From Amycolatopsis sulphurea (lineage in GTDB: Bacteria > Actinomycetota > Actinomycetes > Mycobacteriales > Pseudonocardiaceae): 64,000 nt of DNA. The stretch lies in contig NZ_PDJK01000001.1 in assembly GCF_002564045.1 (NCBI RefSeq), forward strand, positions 744,001-808,000. Direction: 5' to 3'. The notes beneath the pieces are model-generated. The model was not told the DNA's origin. It made no database searches and saw only the letters and a list, made by a program, of their open reading frames with translations. The translations under genes were made by a program, and so were the position numbers. Positions 27,697 through 35,764 of the stretch are shown piece after piece (position 1 is the stretch's first letter; every line of letters starts with the position of its first letter).

Positions 27697-28376
27697 GACC
27701 CGGCCACTTCCAGCGCGCTTTCCCGCACGACGAGAAAGCCCTGGCCAGGATCGGGCCGGAGCGCGAATTCCCGATCGAAGAAATTCTCCAGAAACGGTAC
27801 CCGCTGGTGGTAGGCGAACATCGAGCGGGAGTTCCCGGTGATCGCCCCGGAGGCGGCGAACAACGGCAGTTCGGCGAGGAAGTACCGGACCGCGAGCCGC
27901 AGTGCGTCGTCGCCGGGCGGATTTCCGACTTTGTTCTGCAGAACCCAGGTGGACGCGCCGTAACAGGCGGACCGGAAAGCGACGTCGGTGTCGAACAGCC
28001 GCTCCGCTTCCCGGGCGACGCGGCGGTAGGCGGGCAGCTCCCGCAACCGTGCCATGCCGAGGATCCGGGTCGCCGGGTCGGGCACGCCGGCGGCGGTCAG
28101 CGCGGCGGCGATCTTGTTGTGCACGTGGCAGGACTGACGATGGGCCTTCTGTTTCGCCCGTGCGGGCGGATAACCCAGCGCTTCGAGGGTGTAGGCCGTG
28201 ACGTCGTCGGGGACGAAGAAGTGGAAGTCGGCGAAATGCTCCACGGTCCACTCGGCGAGCCGGATCAGCCGCTCGGCGGTGAAATACCCGTTGAACGGGC
28301 TCACGCCGATGCAGACGTGCGGCACGCCGGGATACAGCCGGGCACAGCCGGACGACAGCGGAGTCGCGTCGAACAT
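27693..28376 (-). CDS. tRNA-dependent cyclodipeptide synthase (NYH subfamily)
   Basis: 227 aa. Recognised from the CDPS signature: GVSPFNGYFTAERLIRL (Ser26 = the AlbC nucleophile Ser37; Asn29 = Asn40), LAVRYFLAELPLF (Tyr165, Glu169 = Tyr178, Glu182) and MFAYHQRVP (Tyr189-His190 = Tyr202-His203). The spacings 26-29, 165-169 and 169-189 equal those of AlbC. The family condenses two aminoacyl-tRNAs into a cyclic dipeptide. Residue specificity cannot be read by eye. The stop overlaps the permease start (ATGA), and two LysR genes are divergent. No albAB-type oxidase or P450 is adjacent. Confidence 0.93.
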   Translation of the reverse strand: MFDATPLSSGCARLYPGVPHVCIGVSPFNGYFTAERLIRLAEWTVEHFADFHFFVPDDVTAYTLEALGYPPARAKQKAHRQSCHVHNKIAAALTAAGVPDPATRILGMARLRELPAYRRVAREAERLFDTDVAFRSACYGASTWVLQNKVGNPPGDDALRLAVRYFLAELPLFAASGAITGNSRSMFAYHQRVPFLENFFDREFALRPDPGQGFLVVRESALEVAGS

Positions 28377-28597
28377 GAAAGCGCCCCTTTCTGGGGTCTC
28401 GCTTCGGTGATTTCCGCCGACGGTGGTGCAGTGGTGGCATCACTGTGCCCAGGGGCCGCGGAGGCCGGTAATGCCAGTGGGTTATGCCGTGGCACGGGAA
28501 CCGGTGCGCACCGGGGACGGCGAGTCTTTCCTACTTTGGTCGGGTGCTTGTCCCACTTTCGTCCGGTGCAGGTACACCCGGAATTGCCTTACCGTGC
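28377..28597. promoter_or_regulatory. Divergent promoter region, CDPS operon / LysR
   Basis: 220 bp between head-to-head genes, the usual site for LysR binding. Near 28537-28590 the motif CGGGTGCTTGTCCC is followed by CCGGTGCAGGTACACCCGG, and GGTGCAGGTACACC is an imperfect inverted repeat. No certain -10/-35 pair. Confidence 0.45.
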
Positions 28598-29545
28598 ATG
28601 ATCATGGAGCTGGAACTGAAGCATCTGCGCCACCTCCAGGTGATCGCCAGGGCCGGCAGCCTCAACCGCGCGGCCGCCGAACTGGTGCTGCCGCAGCCCG
28701 CGCTCAGCCGTGAGCTGCGCAGGATCGAGGAGTCGCTCGGCCGGTCGCTGTTCGACCGGGACCGCACCGGTGTCCGTGTCACGCCGTTCGGGCGGCTGAT
28801 CCTCGACTACGCGGACGGCATCCTCGCGCGCACGGCGCGCATCGGCGCGGATCTCTCGCACCTGCGCGCCCAGCGGGACGGCGCCCTGCGCGTCGGCTGG
28901 TCGGAAACCACGCTGTCCGGCCATTTGCTGGACGCGCTGGAGGTCACCGGCTTCGGCGACCGGGCCGAGATCCGGACCGCGGGCTCCACCGCCGAGATGC
29001 TCTGCTGGTTCGGCCGCGGGGAACTCGACCTCGCGGTGCTGTCCGAGCAGTGCCCGGTGCCGCTGCCGGCCAACACCGGCCGGATCGACCTCGCCGAGGA
29101 TCCGCTGGCGGTGATGCTGCCGCAGTGGCATCCGCTCGCCGCGCTGCCCTCGGTGCGTTTCGCCGAGCTGGAACACGAGCGCTGGATCTCCTCGACCGGG
29201 CCCGATCGCTGCCGCGAGTTCCTCGCCAGGGTGTGCGGTTCGTTCGGCTTCTCGCCGGTGATCGCCCACCATGTGCCGGTCTCCGGCCCGCGTGACGAAA
29301 TCGTTCGCTACCAAGGCGACATCACGCTCATCCAGTCGACGCGTCCGCTCGCGCCGGGCGTCGTGCACCGGCCCCTCCCGGAGCTGCTGGTCCGGACCAG
29401 TCACTTCCTGCTCTACCGCGAGGACAGCCGCATCGCCCCCGGCGTCGGGCGGCTGGCCGAGGTGATCGGCGAGGCCTGCCGGCCGCGTGGCGGCCGGCGC
29501 GTGGCCGGGGAAAGCCGGCCGCGGCTGGCCGCCCGGACGAGCTGA
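28598..29545 (+). CDS. LysR-family transcriptional regulator 1
   Basis: 315 aa from ATG 28598 (ATG 28604 equally possible). N-terminal winged helix: LKHLRHLQVIARAGSLNRAA and LPQPALSRELRRIEESLGRS, then a substrate-binding domain (LRVGWSETTLSGHLLDALEV, LDLAVLSEQCPV, PLAVMLPQWHPLA). Divergent from the CDPS operon, which it probably controls, with a diketopiperazine or precursor as plausible ligand (inference). The C-terminal 25 residues are Arg-rich and disordered. Confidence 0.88.
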   Translation: MIMELELKHLRHLQVIARAGSLNRAAAELVLPQPALSRELRRIEESLGRSLFDRDRTGVRVTPFGRLILDYADGILARTARIGADLSHLRAQRDGALRVGWSETTLSGHLLDALEVTGFGDRAEIRTAGSTAEMLCWFGRGELDLAVLSEQCPVPLPANTGRIDLAEDPLAVMLPQWHPLAALPSVRFAELEHERWISSTGPDRCREFLARVCGSFGFSPVIAHHVPVSGPRDEIVRYQGDITLIQSTRPLAPGVVHRPLPELLVRTSHFLLYREDSRIAPGVGRLAEVIGEACRPRGGRRVAGESRPRLAARTS

Positions 29546-29562
29546 CGAGCACCGGGTCCACA

Positions 29563-30474
29563 GTGGACATCGAGCTGCGGCAGCTGCGGATCCTCGTCGC
29601 GGTCGCCGATGCCGGGAGCGTGCCCGCGGCGGCGGCCGTGCTCGGCATCACCCCGGCGACGCTGCGGCAGCGGATTCACCGCCTGGAAAGAGCGGTCGGC
29701 TCCGTGCTGCTGACCGACGGCACGGCCGGGAACCTGTTCACCGAAACCGGTGAGCGGCTGCTGGAACACGCCGCGGTCGCGGTGCCGCAGTTCGACCGGA
29801 TGCTCGCCGCAGCGCAGGCGAGCGCCGAAGCGGCATCGGACCTGATCCGGATCGGCGCGGTCGCCACCCCGGTGCTGCCCCGGCTGGTGCGGGAGGTCCA
29901 TGTCCGCAAGCCCGGTGCCGACCTGTCCGTGCGGGTCGCCGAACCGGGTACCGAGCTGATCGAGGCACTGCTGCGCGACGAGCTGGATCTGGTGGTGCTG
30001 CGGCAGAACGGTTCGGGCGACGCCGTCATTCCCGGCACCTTCACTTCAGCACCGGTGGCCACCGAGCCGCTGGTCGTCGGTATCCCGCCGGGACACGCAC
30101 TCGGCGTTACCGACACACTGACGCCTTCGATGCTGTCCGGGCACCGATGCGTCCTGCTCGACCAGACCGTGCAACCGATGACGAGGACCGTGCTCGCCGC
30201 TTTCTCCGATGCCGGCGCCGATCCGCGATTCTGTTACGCGGACAGCGAATGGGCGGCGCTGAGCCTGGGCCACGGCGCCGGGATCCTCACCGTGACCACT
30301 CTGCCGACCGCGCCCGTCCGCGGCACTGCCTACCGTCCGTTGCGCTGCCCGGCGACGATCTCGACGCTGGTCCTCGCCTGGTCTCCCGAAGGTCCGCTCG
30401 CCGGCTGCGTGCCCTCCGTGCGCGAGGCGACGGCGCAGGCCCACGCCGCGCATCTGTCCGCACTCGTCAGCTGA
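29563..30474 (+). CDS. LysR-family transcriptional regulator 2
   Basis: 303 aa from GTG 29563, 17 bp after LysR 1. The helix-turn-helix reads LRQLRILVAVADAGSVPAAA and ITPATLRQRIHRLERAVGS. The sensor domain has LIRIGAVATPVLPRLVREVH and TEPLVVGIPPGHAL. Two LysR genes in tandem next to one operon suggests a two-signal control or one regulator for the tandem itself. A palindromic terminator-like repeat follows 14 bp after the stop. Confidence 0.88.
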   Translation: MDIELRQLRILVAVADAGSVPAAAAVLGITPATLRQRIHRLERAVGSVLLTDGTAGNLFTETGERLLEHAAVAVPQFDRMLAAAQASAEAASDLIRIGAVATPVLPRLVREVHVRKPGADLSVRVAEPGTELIEALLRDELDLVVLRQNGSGDAVIPGTFTSAPVATEPLVVGIPPGHALGVTDTLTPSMLSGHRCVLLDQTVQPMTRTVLAAFSDAGADPRFCYADSEWAALSLGHGAGILTVTTLPTAPVRGTAYRPLRCPATISTLVLAWSPEGPLAGCVPSVREATAQAHAAHLSALVS

Positions 30475-30487
30475 CCGGTCAGGTGGC

Positions 30488-30540
30488 GCTGTGAAGGGCC
30501 CCTTCACGGACTCAGAGTCCGTGAAGGGACCCTTCACAGC
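30488..30540. terminator. VKGPFT palindrome downstream of LysR 2
   Basis: A 53-bp sequence that is itself palindromic (GCTGTGAAGGG ... CCCTTCACAGC) and made of two smaller hairpins around GGACTCAGAGTCC. It lies 14 bp after the gene, so it can act as an intrinsic transcription stop although it has no T-run. The same repeat lies in the gap between the convergent genes at 40.3 kb. Confidence 0.6.
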
Positions 30541-30549
30541 CCGAGAGTC

Positions 30550-30819
30550 CAGGGTCCCGGCAAAGTTGGTCGAGGACTCGTGATCAGCAGAGTGCCGTGG
30601 CGGCCGCGTCGTCATCGATGGCGCTTGCCGTCTTCGTCGATTTCGCCCGGCAGCGGGCGAAGCAGTGGTGTTCGAGATACGCGACCACCTGGTGGTGTGC
30701 GCCGGACCTGTCTCGGGTCGGTGAAGGGGCCCTTCACGGACCTTCACGGGCCTCCGCGGACCTTCACGAACCTCCGTGGTCGGCGCAGGGCCCCTCACGC
30801 CGACTTTGCCGACATCCTG
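30550..30819 (+). mobile_element. 265-bp inverted-end element, copy A
   Basis: Left end CAGGGTCCCGGCAAAGTTGG; right end CCGACTTTGCCGACATCCTG (diverged from the consensus GGGACCCTG). The internal part matches copies B, C and E over most of its length, including GTGATCAGCAG, a CGATTTCGCCCGGCAGCGGG-like stretch and GGTGTGCGCCGGACCTGTCT. It encodes nothing, so it is a MITE-like passenger moved by a transposase elsewhere. A half palindrome (TCCGTGAAGGGCCCCTTCGC) follows at 30827. Confidence 0.8.
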
Positions 30820-31046
30820 GACTCAGAGTCCGTGAAGGGCCCCTTCGCAGCCTTCCGGGGTGTGGCGGCAGAGGTTAGCCGCGGAGCGGGTGGCTTGGCA
30901 TGGTCTTGACCTTTCGACGCCCAGAATGTGCCTCTTGGGGCACAGTCTTTTTCGTGAGCTTGCTTATGTGCCCCGCGCAATTTAGTAACCGTTGTCAGCG
31001 CGCGTGATTTCATTTTTTCAGAATTTAAGTTCCGTGGCCAGGAGTG

Positions 31047-31076
31047 TTGACGTGCTCTTAGCGGTGCTCGTAGGCT
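31047..31076 (+). promoter_or_regulatory. Putative sigma-70-type promoter of the terpenoid operon
   Basis: TTGACG (31047-31052), 18 bp, TAGGCT (31071-31076), then 30 bp to the GTG start at 31107 with GGGAAGG at 31092. This fits actinobacterial housekeeping promoters. An AT-rich stretch (TTTCATTTTTTCAGAATTTA) lies just upstream. Confidence 0.55.
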
Positions 31077-31106
31077 CGGTGCCCCGCTGTCGGGAAGGTT
31101 CGCAGA

Positions 31107-32120
31107 GTGAGTCGAATTACTCATCAATTGTCGTTGAACGAGAATCATTGGCCTATGCTGCCGGGGGTCCGGGAGGCCCTGGAAGGCTCGCTCGCCGCGG
31201 TCAACGTGACCGGTGACGCGCTGGCCGCGCGCCTGGAACGGCGGCTGGCCACCGAACTCGGCACGGTGGCCGGCCGGGTCGTCGCCGGGGCCGGTTCCGC
31301 GGCATTGCTCCAGCAGTTCCTGTCCGCGCACTGTGCACCCGGGTCGACCGTGGTGCACGCGTGGCCGTCGTTCGACCTCTACCCGCTGCTGATCCGGAAT
31401 GCGGGGGCCGAGCCGGTCGCGGTGCCCGGCGACGCCGACGACCGGCAGGATCTCGCTGCTCTTGCCGCGGCGGTCACCGAGCGGACCCGCGTCGTGCTGG
31501 TGTGCAACCCGAACAATCCCACCGGGGAAGTGCTCGGCGTGTCGTGGCTGGAATCCTTGCTCGACGCCCTGCCGCCGCATGTGCTCCTGCTGGTCGACGA
31601 GGCGTATCGGGAGTTCGCCGACCCGGCTGCGATCGGCGACGTGACAACGTTGTCCGATCCGCGTCTGGCGGTGGTACGGACCTTCTCCAAGTCGCACGGC
31701 TTGATCGGCCTGCGCGTCGGCTATGTCACCGGAGCGGAAGAGGTGGTGGGGCCGCTGCGTCGGACGACGCCGTTCTACCGTGTGCCCACCGTCGCCCAAG
31801 CGGCAGCGCTGGCGGCGCTCGACGCCGGCGAGCGTATGCGTGCGCAATGCCTTGAGGTGGCTGAAGAACGGGACCGGGTCCACGCGGGGCTGGTCGCTCT
31901 CGGCTTCGATGTCCCGCCCAGCGGCGGGAACTACGTGTGGGTGCGCCTGGGGCCGCGCAATCAGGAGTTCATCGCCCATCTCGCCGCGAGCGGGGTGATC
32001 GTGCGGGAGGTCGCCGGTGGCGTCCGCGTGAGCACCGGTCTGCCGGAGGCCAACGACGCGGTGCTCGCTGCGGCCCGCGTGTTCGCCGGAAGACCGCTGG
32101 TCCAGGAGGTCGGGCAGTGA
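31107..32120 (+). CDS. HisC-like PLP aminotransferase
   Basis: 337 aa, GTG start. Fold type I aminotransferase of the histidinol-phosphate group: VVLVCNPNNPTGEVLG, LLVDEAYREFADP and the PLP-lysine motif TFSKSHGLIGLRVGY. The start ITHQLSLNENHWPMLPGV keeps the LNEN motif. No other histidine biosynthesis genes are nearby, and it is the first gene of the terpenoid operon, overlapping the prenyl synthase (GTGA). It therefore more likely transaminates an intermediate or supplies an amine/keto-acid precursor (inference). Confidence 0.85.
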   Translation: MSRITHQLSLNENHWPMLPGVREALEGSLAAVNVTGDALAARLERRLATELGTVAGRVVAGAGSAALLQQFLSAHCAPGSTVVHAWPSFDLYPLLIRNAGAEPVAVPGDADDRQDLAALAAAVTERTRVVLVCNPNNPTGEVLGVSWLESLLDALPPHVLLLVDEAYREFADPAAIGDVTTLSDPRLAVVRTFSKSHGLIGLRVGYVTGAEEVVGPLRRTTPFYRVPTVAQAAALAALDAGERMRAQCLEVAEERDRVHAGLVALGFDVPPSGGNYVWVRLGPRNQEFIAHLAASGVIVREVAGGVRVSTGLPEANDAVLAAARVFAGRPLVQEVGQ

Positions 32121-33118
32121 CCGGCATGATGAGCGAGGCGCTGCAGGCCGGCGACCGCTCGGAGGTGATCCGCGGCGCCTTGGTCCGCCGGCGTTCCCCG
32201 TCCGGAGACCGGTTCGGCGAGCTGACCCACTACGCCATGGCCATGCCGGGCAAGCTGTTGCGCCCGTTGATGCTGGTCACGTCGGCGGAGGCGGTCGGCG
32301 GAGTCGCCGAGACGGCGCTTCCCGCGGCGGTGGCGGTCGAGCACCTGCACGTGGCGTCGCTGGTGCACGACGACATCATCGACGGCGACGAGCTGCGCCG
32401 CGGCCGTCCCTCGGTGCAGGCGCGCTACGGCGTGGCAGACGCGATCGTGACCGGCGACGCACTGCTGTTCGACCTGTTCGCGGCGGTCGCCGAATGTCCC
32501 GCACCGGCCGAGGTCGTGGTGGCGGTCGTCGACGAGTTCGCCCGCGCGGGCGGCGATCTGTGCCGGGGACAGGTGCTGGAGTCGTTGATGACGCCGCCGT
32601 CCGCCGCCGGGCCGGGCAGCCGGCTGGAGGACTATCTCGACGTCGCCGCGTTGAAGACGGCGGCGCTGTTCCGCGCCGCTTGCCGGGCGGGAGCGCTGCT
32701 CGGCGGCGGCTCCGCCGAGCAGGCCGACCTGCTCGGCGACTACGGCCACCACATCGGCGTGGCCTTTCAGATGTACGACGATCTCCTGCCGTACCTGGAC
32801 TCCGGCGAGTCCGGCAAGCCCGATGTCAGCGACGCGGCCAATCTCCGGCCGACCTGGCCGGTGCTGATCGCGCACCGCGACGGCCGCAGGGAACACCGGG
32901 AAGCCGTCGAGATCGCGCTTTCCGGCACGCTCGACCCGGTCGAGACGCTGGAGTCGCTGCGGCGCGCGGTGGTCGGCAGCGGTGCGCTGAGCACCGCTCG
33001 CAGCCTCGCGCGCGAGCGCTCCCGCATCGCGGTGGCCCGCCTGCCGGAGTTGCCGGGAACCGTTGCCGCAGAACGGCTTTCACGGATCGCCGAGATCACC
33101 GTCGACCGTGACCACTGA
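32117..33118 (+). CDS. Polyprenyl diphosphate synthase
   Basis: 333 aa from GTG 32117. The first Asp-rich motif is VHDDIIDGDELRRGRPSVQA. The second region is FQMYDDLLPYLDSGESGKPD, where the last Asp of DDxxD is replaced (DDLLP). KLLRPLMLVTSAEA gives the IPP-binding Lys/Arg. The residues four and five before the first motif are small (Ser, Ala), which in this family allows chains of C20 or longer; C25 cannot be excluded. It supplies the prenyl chain for the two downstream terpenoid enzymes. Confidence 0.88.
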   Translation: MTGMMSEALQAGDRSEVIRGALVRRRSPSGDRFGELTHYAMAMPGKLLRPLMLVTSAEAVGGVAETALPAAVAVEHLHVASLVHDDIIDGDELRRGRPSVQARYGVADAIVTGDALLFDLFAAVAECPAPAEVVVAVVDEFARAGGDLCRGQVLESLMTPPSAAGPGSRLEDYLDVAALKTAALFRAACRAGALLGGGSAEQADLLGDYGHHIGVAFQMYDDLLPYLDSGESGKPDVSDAANLRPTWPVLIAHRDGRREHREAVEIALSGTLDPVETLESLRRAVVGSGALSTARSLARERSRIAVARLPELPGTVAAERLSRIAEITVDRDH

Positions 33119-34100
33119 GGCGCGCGCGCCCGGGGTCACCCGCCGGAGGGTGGCGGCGCACTGGGAGACCTGGCGGCCGTACACGACGTGCTACCCGGCC
33201 CTGCTCGGGCTCGCCGGTGTGCTGGTCGCCGGGGGCAGACGGCCGGTCGAGATCGCGGTCGCGGTGCTGACCCCGGTGCTGGGCTGGCTCTCCGGGCACT
33301 ACCTCGGCGACCACCTCGACCGGCACCTGGACGCGATCGCGAAGCCACAGCGGCCGATTCCGTCCGGCCGGATGCCGCCTTCCGTGGCGCTGGCCGCGGG
33401 AATCGGCTGCGCGGTGGCGTCCTTGGCCATCGCGGTCGTGCTGAACTGGCGCATCCTGCCGATCTTCGCGGTGGCGATGAGCGGCATCGTCGCCTACAGC
33501 GCGGTGTTCAAACGCCTGGGGCTGAGCGGAAACCTCAGCCGGGGGGTGTTGTCGGCGCTGGCGCTGGCGATCGGCGCGATGACCGCCGTGGCCTGGCCGC
33601 CGCTGGAGCTGCTCCCCGTGGCCATGGGTTTTCTGTTGCACGACACCGCGTCCAACCTGATCGGCACGGTGCGGGACGTCGACGGCGACCGGGCAGGCGG
33701 GTACCGGTCGGTCCCGGTGCGTCACGGCGTCACGGCGGCGGTCCGGCTCGCTGCCGTGCTGTGGGTGGCAGGAACGGCTGCGGTCGGTGCCGGTGCGCTG
33801 GTCGCCGCGCAGCCCGATGCACAGCTCACGCTGGCAGCCGTTGCCGTGGTGATCGGCGGCTGCGCGCTGTCGGTGGCGCGGCCCGCATCCTTGACCGCCA
33901 GACGGGCTCTCCGCTCGCACGAGCTGCTGGTCGCGGAACGGCTGGTGCTCACTTCTGCCGTGGTGGCCGGCGCGGCCGGTCTCGGCGTGGCCCTGCTGGT
34001 GCTGGTGCCGGCGCTGGTCTTCTCACTCGTCCTGCAGGGCCGGATGCGGTCACGGCACGAATTCCCGGATGACACACCGAACAAGGGGGAGAGGCCATGA
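33108..34100 (+). CDS. UbiA-family prenyltransferase or cyclase
   Basis: 330 aa from GTG 33108, overlapping the synthase gene by 11 bp. About eight or nine membrane helices. First Asp motif HYLGDHLDRHLDAIAKPQRP (Asn of NDxxD replaced by Gly), second DVDGDRAGGYRS. By the KPQRPIPSG sequence it is nearest to geranylgeranylglyceryl-type transferases. UbiA proteins in bacterial terpenoid clusters can also act as terpene cyclases (somaliensene type, from memory). Which role applies cannot be decided here. Its ATGA overlap ties it to the cyclase gene. Confidence 0.85.
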   Translation: MTTEARAPGVTRRRVAAHWETWRPYTTCYPALLGLAGVLVAGGRRPVEIAVAVLTPVLGWLSGHYLGDHLDRHLDAIAKPQRPIPSGRMPPSVALAAGIGCAVASLAIAVVLNWRILPIFAVAMSGIVAYSAVFKRLGLSGNLSRGVLSALALAIGAMTAVAWPPLELLPVAMGFLLHDTASNLIGTVRDVDGDRAGGYRSVPVRHGVTAAVRLAAVLWVAGTAAVGAGALVAAQPDAQLTLAAVAVVIGGCALSVARPASLTARRALRSHELLVAERLVLTSAVVAGAAGLGVALLVLVPALVFSLVLQGRMRSRHEFPDDTPNKGERP

Positions 34101-35764
34101 CCTCGGTCCACACCGGCACGGTGGAGGAGCTGGACGCCGCCATCTCCGCAGGGGCGCGGGCACTGTTCGAGGCCCAGCGTCCGGACGGGGTGTTCGACTA
34201 CGGGGCGAGCAGCCTGCGCTCGACGCTCGCCACGGCGGGTGCGATCACCGCGCTGCACTTCGCGGACCCCGGCGGCGCCGCGGACCTGATCGCGGCGGGC
34301 GTGGACCGGTTGCGCCGCACGCGCAACGAGGACGGCGGCTGGGCGCTGGTGCCCGGGCTGCCGAGCGAACCGGGCACGACCGCGGTGTCGGCGGCGGCGT
34401 TGCACCTGATCGACCCGGAGGGCAACGCCTCGGAGGTCGCCGCCGGGCAGAAGTGGATGGCGGACTATGGCGGCCTGGAGGCGATCCCGCATCCGGAGGT
34501 CGTGATGTGGTGCCGCCAGTTCTACGGCTTCGCCGGCTGGCTCTCCCCGCAGCAGATGCGCCGGTTTCCGCTGGAACTGGCGCTGGTACCGGGCTTGTAC
34601 CGGCGGCTTTTCGACGTGCGGCTGCCGATGGCCTCGGCACTCGGGCTCGCGCAGACCCGGCACCGGCCGCTGACCCGGGTGCAGCGGATACTGGCCCGCC
34701 GGGCGGAGCCGAACGCGCTGCGGGTCATCCGGCAGGCCTTCGAGCACGAGGGCGCCGCCGGCTCCTGGTCGGAGGACGCCTGGGTGACCGGGCTCGTCTG
34801 CATCGGCCTCGCACGAGCCGGGCTGGGGCAGGACATGGTCGACGCGGCCGTGCAGTGGTTCCGGCGCACCATGCATCCGGACGGCTCGTGGGCGACGACC
34901 CCGCTGGACGGCGCCTGGACGATGTACTCGGTGCGCGGCCTGATCGAGGCGGGCTATCGCGATGACCCCCGGCTGGAGCTGTCCAGGGACCTGTTCGTGC
35001 GCCTGCAACAGCGTCGGCCGTTCCTCGCTTTCGCTTGCCCACCGGGGTTCTGGGGCTGGTCGGGGGCACACGGCTGGCCAGCGGTGCTGGAGACCGGCGA
35101 GATCGTCTCCGTGCTGGCGAAGCTGCCGGGCAGTGGACAGGACAAGGCCGTGCGCGTCGGTGCGGCTTGGCTCGGCAATCGCCAGGACAGCCGCGGTTCG
35201 TGGGGACTCTGCGTACGCAACACCAAGGTCGCCAACAGCGGTCCGTGCCCGATGACGACGGCACAAGCCGTCGGCGCTCTGCTCGACGCGGGAGTGCCCG
35301 TCGGCGACCAGCGAATTCGCCGGGCATTGCGGTGGCTGGGCCGGGCGCAGCGGCCCGATGGCAGCTACGAGTCGGTCTGGTATCGCGAACACACGATGGG
35401 CACCGCGGCGGTGCTGGAGATCCTCGCCCGCTGCGGCAAAGCAGGGGACCCGGTGGCGCGCCGGGCACGGTCGTGGCTGATCAGGGCGCGCAACGACGAC
35501 GGATCGTGGGGCGACGGTCACGGCGCCGCAGGCACCGCCGAGGAGACGGGCTGGGCGGTGTCGGCGCTGCTGGCGGCGGGGGAGAAGCCTGCCGAGGTGG
35601 CGTCCGGCGTGTGCTGGCTGCTCGACACCCGCGTCGCCGAGGGCGGGTGGACTCCCGCGCCGGTGCACGAGTACGTCCGGTGGGTCAGCCGTTACGCCAA
35701 TCCAGGCTTCACGAACGGGATGGCGTTGCGTGCGCTGGGACGCTATCGGGCGGTGGCCCGATGA
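34097..35764 (+). CDS. Squalene-hopene-cyclase-like class II terpene cyclase, lacking DxDD
   Basis: 555 aa. An alpha-barrel protein with QW-type repeats (RNEDGGWALVPGL, MHPDGSWATTPLDG, SRGSWGLCVRN, NDDGSWGDGHG, VAEGGWTPAPVHEYVRW). At the place where hopene cyclases carry the catalytic DVDDTA, this one reads WPAVLETGEIVSVLAKL, so the acid pair is Glu-x-x-Glu. Shorter than SHC (about 630) but full across both domains. It may protonate an epoxide or olefin with a Glu, or be a redeployed fold. Lies between ubiA and the FAD monooxygenase with ATGA overlaps on both sides. Confidence 0.85.
   Translation: MTSVHTGTVEELDAAISAGARALFEAQRPDGVFDYGASSLRSTLATAGAITALHFADPGGAADLIAAGVDRLRRTRNEDGGWALVPGLPSEPGTTAVSAAALHLIDPEGNASEVAAGQKWMADYGGLEAIPHPEVVMWCRQFYGFAGWLSPQQMRRFPLELALVPGLYRRLFDVRLPMASALGLAQTRHRPLTRVQRILARRAEPNALRVIRQAFEHEGAAGSWSEDAWVTGLVCIGLARAGLGQDMVDAAVQWFRRTMHPDGSWATTPLDGAWTMYSVRGLIEAGYRDDPRLELSRDLFVRLQQRRPFLAFACPPGFWGWSGAHGWPAVLETGEIVSVLAKLPGSGQDKAVRVGAAWLGNRQDSRGSWGLCVRNTKVANSGPCPMTTAQAVGALLDAGVPVGDQRIRRALRWLGRAQRPDGSYESVWYREHTMGTAAVLEILARCGKAGDPVARRARSWLIRARNDDGSWGDGHGAAGTAEETGWAVSALLAAGEKPAEVASGVCWLLDTRVAEGGWTPAPVHEYVRWVSRYANPGFTNGMALRALGRYRAVAR

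Noticed and set aside
31107..32120. Primary-metabolism histidine biosynthesis gene
   Set aside because: No other his genes are nearby, and the stop overlaps the prenyl synthase start, which ties it to the terpenoid operon.
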